Below, one piece after another: positions 52,835 through 55,117 of a DNA stretch of 55,117 bases; the first letter of the stretch is position 1, and each line of letters opens with the position of its first letter. Position numbers and translations under genes: made by a program. The notes beneath the pieces are model-generated. The model worked only from the letters and a program-made list of their open reading frames with translations, did not search any database and was not told where the DNA came from. Location of the stretch: positions 1 through 55,117 of the forward strand of contig MNEA01000046.1 in assembly GCA_001917435.1 (NCBI GenBank). The letters run 5' to 3'. Source of the stretch: Acidobacteria bacterium 13_2_20CM_2_57_6 (lineage in GTDB: Bacteria > Acidobacteriota > Terriglobia > Acidiferrales > UBA7541).

Positions 52835-52866
52835 TCCGGCGCGTCTGCCAGTTCCGCCAGCCCGGC
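52835..52866 (-). pseudogene. 5' fragment of a tRNA-Leu
   Basis: On the minus strand GCCGGGCTGGCGGAACTGGC and the following GACGCGCCGGA match the acceptor 5' strand, the D-arm and the 5' side of the anticodon stem of a bacterial tRNA-Leu. The anticodon, variable arm, T-arm and CCA are absent. The acceptor sequence differs from the tRNA-Leu copy at 25068-25132, so it comes from another isoacceptor. Confidence 0.65.
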
Positions 52867-53138
52867 GAAGAATCAAGGATAAGAAAGCCTTGGGGGTCGA
52901 GGTCCCCTCCATGCGCCCAGATGGCCGACAAGTTCCACGACTTATCTGAGCCCAACATCGTGCCTTGTCGGCGGTTTTCCAACAAAGGCAGACACGGGGT
53001 CCGGTCCCGTGAAGTCCTCAACGACGCCCTTCGGACTCTTAATCGCTCGCCCAAAGACGAAGTAGTAGGACACCACGGAACGGACAGACGTGCCGGGCTC
53101 AGGTTCTCGGGGGCTTTGTTGCCGCAACGTCGTTAAGG

Positions 53139-53165
53139 CTCGTCTTAGACTTACTTTAAGACGAG
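53139..53165. other. 9-bp perfect hairpin
   Basis: CTCGTCTTA (53139-53147) pairs with TAAGACGAG (53157-53165) around a 9-nt loop. There is no T-run. Function unknown. Confidence 0.4.
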
Positions 53166-53932
53166 GATAGGTAGGCTCGAGGGCAACAGATTGCGGAACG
53201 TGTCGGGCTCCGTCCGGTGTTCCGCGTCGGCTGCTATCGCCCGGCTCAACGCCAGGAGAAACGCAAAGTAGTAGGTGCCTTTTTGTCATCGTGGAAATGC
53301 CGTGTCCCAGAAACAGTAGGTCCACGATAAAATCGCTCAAGTGCTCGATACCGGCGATTTCAACTAAGAGGCATGCTCGAAGAACTTCGGGTAATGGTCT
53401 ACATGGCCGTCCAGTCAACGGAGAGGTGCAATATGATGCCTAAGTCGATCGGCTCAGGCATTCAAAGTTTGTCGGGCTGCGAGAGGACAAGGACCCGAAA
53501 AGCGTGGTCAAGGAAGACCGAGGCGAAGCATGTCGCTGAATGTACAATCCAAGGCAATACCACAAATGGCTTCATTCGTGGTGGTGTTTCCGGGCGCAGA
53601 CCTCAGCGCTGCAGCAGGCAACACCTTTCTTGGGCGCTACCAATCGGGACGCGACGACAGTTCCCCCTATGGCGATAAGGAGAAATACGAGCACTCTAAA
53701 TGGCACGTTTACAGGTGACAGGTGCTTCACTGCTTCCTTGGTTTCCTCGGACGCTCGAAGGGGAAGGATATTGCGCGAACCTGCGACAACGAATGGTCCC
53801 ACGGTACCGCCGCGCCAGTACTTTCGGCACTGCGGCTAACGCACTAGGTGGCGCAGCTACGCCACAGTTCAGCAAGATGCGGAGTGACAGTCATTGCCAC
53901 GCAATCCATGCGAGTGCTAGTCTCTCCGAGCG

Positions 53933-54856
53933 GTGAACCCGAAGCCTCCAAAAGTCGCCCCGATTAGCCAGCCGACTCTATTCCAGGTGGAGAAATTGGA
54001 GGAACCAACCGAACTCGCAGGCGAGGCAAAGAACGAGCGCCCATACTCCTTGCCGGGAATTCTGCTTGGCACTTCCGCCTTCACCGCAAACGGTTGGCAA
54101 GGGAGTTTCTATCCTCCCGGCATGAACTTACGCGATTTTCTTTCCTACTACGCCACTCAGTTTGCGACGGTTGAAGTGGATTCTACGTTCTACGGATGTC
54201 CTTCCGCGAGCACCGTTAGCAACTGGTCAGCCCGAACTCCTAACGACTTCATCTTCTCCGTCAAAGTTCCACAAATCATTACGCATGAAAAAGTGTTAGT
54301 GGATTGCGATTCCGAATTCGAGGAGTTCGTGAAGACGATGGATATTCTCGGTCCAAAACTTGGCCCGATGGTCTTTCAGTTTCCGTCGTTCGACCGCTGG
54401 AAATTCCCGACGCAAGATAGCTTCCTCGCTGTGCTGATCCCTTTCCTAAAGAAGCTGCAGGCTGACTACAAATTTGTTGTCGAGATTCGAAACAAGACCT
54501 GGCTCGACGCCAAATTCGCGGACGTGCTCCGAGAGCACAACGTTGCTTTGGCATTGACCGACACATCGTTTATGCCGAGACCCTGGGAGTTAAAACAAAA
54601 GTTCGATCTGGTTACGGCGGACTTCGCTTACGTTAGGTGGCTTGGAGACCGCAAAGGGATTGAGAAGCAGACAACGACGTGGGATAAGACCGTCATCGAC
54701 CGCACTAGCGACTTGAAAAATTGGGTGGATGTATTCAAGTCGCTGGCAAGCAACACCAAAGTCTTGAAAATTTTCGCTTTCAGCAACAATCACTATGCCG
54801 GGCACGGTCCTGCCACAGTGAAACTCTTTGTGGATTTGTGGAACACGAAAAAATAG
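53933..54856 (+). CDS. DUF72 (YecE-like) family protein
   Basis: A 307-residue protein of the DUF72/YecE family, a TIM-barrel of unknown function. Recognisable parts are ILLGTSAFTANGWQGSFYPPG, LSYYATQFATVEVDSTFYGCP, FIFSVKVPQIITHEK and FVVEIRNKTW, with the final AFSNNHYAGHGPATVKLF. The start is unclear; the GTG at 53933 lacks a good ribosome-binding site, and the family core begins near residue 42. It converges with the zinc-ribbon gene. Confidence 0.88.
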   Translation: MNPKPPKVAPISQPTLFQVEKLEEPTELAGEAKNERPYSLPGILLGTSAFTANGWQGSFYPPGMNLRDFLSYYATQFATVEVDSTFYGCPSASTVSNWSARTPNDFIFSVKVPQIITHEKVLVDCDSEFEEFVKTMDILGPKLGPMVFQFPSFDRWKFPTQDSFLAVLIPFLKKLQADYKFVVEIRNKTWLDAKFADVLREHNVALALTDTSFMPRPWELKQKFDLVTADFAYVRWLGDRKGIEKQTTTWDKTVIDRTSDLKNWVDVFKSLASNTKVLKIFAFSNNHYAGHGPATVKLFVDLWNTKK

Positions 54857-54881
54857 AATTAGGCTAATCCGATTGAGGTAG

Positions 54882-55073
54882 TCACTTCGGAAACGGCCCG
54901 GCCATAAAAGGACCCGGCAAGACTTGCACCCACGATTTCTGGCAGTAGGCGCACCTGATGTCGGCATGTTCATCGTGGTTGACCCCACGCTTAATCGCTA
55001 CCGAGTTCTTCCTCTTGCAGTAAGGGCAAGTCAGATCGACCAAGATGTGTCGTGATACGGGATTTGTGGCCAT
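54882..55073 (-). CDS. small zinc-ribbon protein at the right edge
   Basis: A 63-residue protein with two CxxC knuckles: DLTCPYCKRKNSVAIKRG and IRCAYCQKSWVQVLPG. It may be a free-standing zinc ribbon that binds nucleic acid or protein; no function can be assigned. ATG 55073 has GAGG 5 nt upstream; an upstream start at 55088 is possible. Confidence 0.65.
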   Translation of the reverse strand: MATNPVSRHILVDLTCPYCKRKNSVAIKRGVNHDEHADIRCAYCQKSWVQVLPGPFMAGPFPK

Positions 55074-55117
55074 TTGGGCCTCGCCCACGCCGGTAGATTT
55101 TTCAATCCAGAATCTTA

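Larger units (their letters stand above)
52565..53932. other. 1.4-kb gene-poor region
   Basis: I see no convincing protein gene. Short frames on both strands lack ribosome-binding sites, codon bias and recognisable products. Identifiable items are 12-bp tandem repeats (52791-52819), a tRNA-Leu 5' fragment (52835-52866) and a 9-bp hairpin (53139-53165). The region looks like a decayed integration site. Confidence 0.45.

Noticed and set aside
52806..53054. Minus-strand frame ending in PGWRNWQTRR
   Set aside because: GWRNWQTR is the translation of a tRNA-Leu 5' half, not a protein.
52942..53418. 158-residue minus-strand frame in the gene-poor region
   Set aside because: No ribosome-binding site, no recognisable domain, irregular composition and overlap with tRNA-related remnants.
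1..55117. CRISPR array
   Set aside because: No set of regularly spaced 25-40 bp repeats with unique spacers was found; the only phased repeats are the short 12-13 bp blocks by the tRNA remnants.

Overview
The window (about 55 kb, GC-rich, with tightly packed genes on both strands) looks like a chromosomal segment of an Acidobacteriota-type bacterium. This is an inference from gene content: secreted proteins that join a carboxypeptidase-regulatory-like domain to TPRs, a MacA/MacB/TolC-like exporter, a Tat-exported gluconate-dehydrogenase-like subunit 3 next to a GMC oxidoreductase, an outer-membrane OmpA protein with PKD-like repeats, and hopanoid side-chain genes. There is no rRNA or other phylogenetic marker to settle it.

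Left part (0.4-24.2 kb), mostly housekeeping and envelope genes: a putative metallopeptidase, a TPR lipid- or periplasm-facing protein, an APC permease, a site-2 protease, HU, dCTP deaminase, then a leftward redox cluster (SDR oxidoreductase, MarR regulator, YceI, nitroreductase, DedA-rhodanese fusion). Further right are purC, a Fis-like regulator, smc, an S9 peptidase, cysS, a GABA-type aminotransferase, yraN and galT. The DedA-rhodanese gene is the most striking object in the window. It has an in-frame TGA exactly where relatives carry a conserved Cys in the rhodanese active-site loop, its reading frame continues intact for 48 codons to a TAA, and a perfect 7-bp hairpin lies 14 nt after the TGA. 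This is what a bacterial selenoprotein gene with its SECIS element looks like.

Middle accessory patch (24.2-28 kb): an intact tRNA-Cys preceded by a duplicated 5' half of the same tRNA and short phased repeats (an integration scar), a tRNA-Leu copy lacking its D-arm, a frameshifted membrane protein, a secreted laminin-G-like protein, and a group II intron that has lost almost all of its reverse-transcriptase ORF but retains domain V.

Right part (27.7-55 kb): an MscS channel, a Tat-exported small protein, the OmpA/PKD protein, a sigma-54 response regulator broken by one extra G and preceded by two identical-architecture dyads exactly 40 bp apart, a beta-propeller protein, a two-gene GMC/subunit-3 dehydrogenase, a NatAB-type ABC transporter, a four-gene MacA/TPR/MacB-permease/TolC export operon without its ATPase, a PLP decarboxylase, and a hopanoid cluster: radical-SAM HpnJ, two half-size EmrE/EamA-type membrane proteins, and two tandem HpnI-type glycosyltransferases. 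A 1.4-kb gene-poor stretch follows with a tRNA-Leu 5' fragment and 12-bp tandem repeats, then a DUF72 gene and a small zinc-ribbon gene at the right edge.
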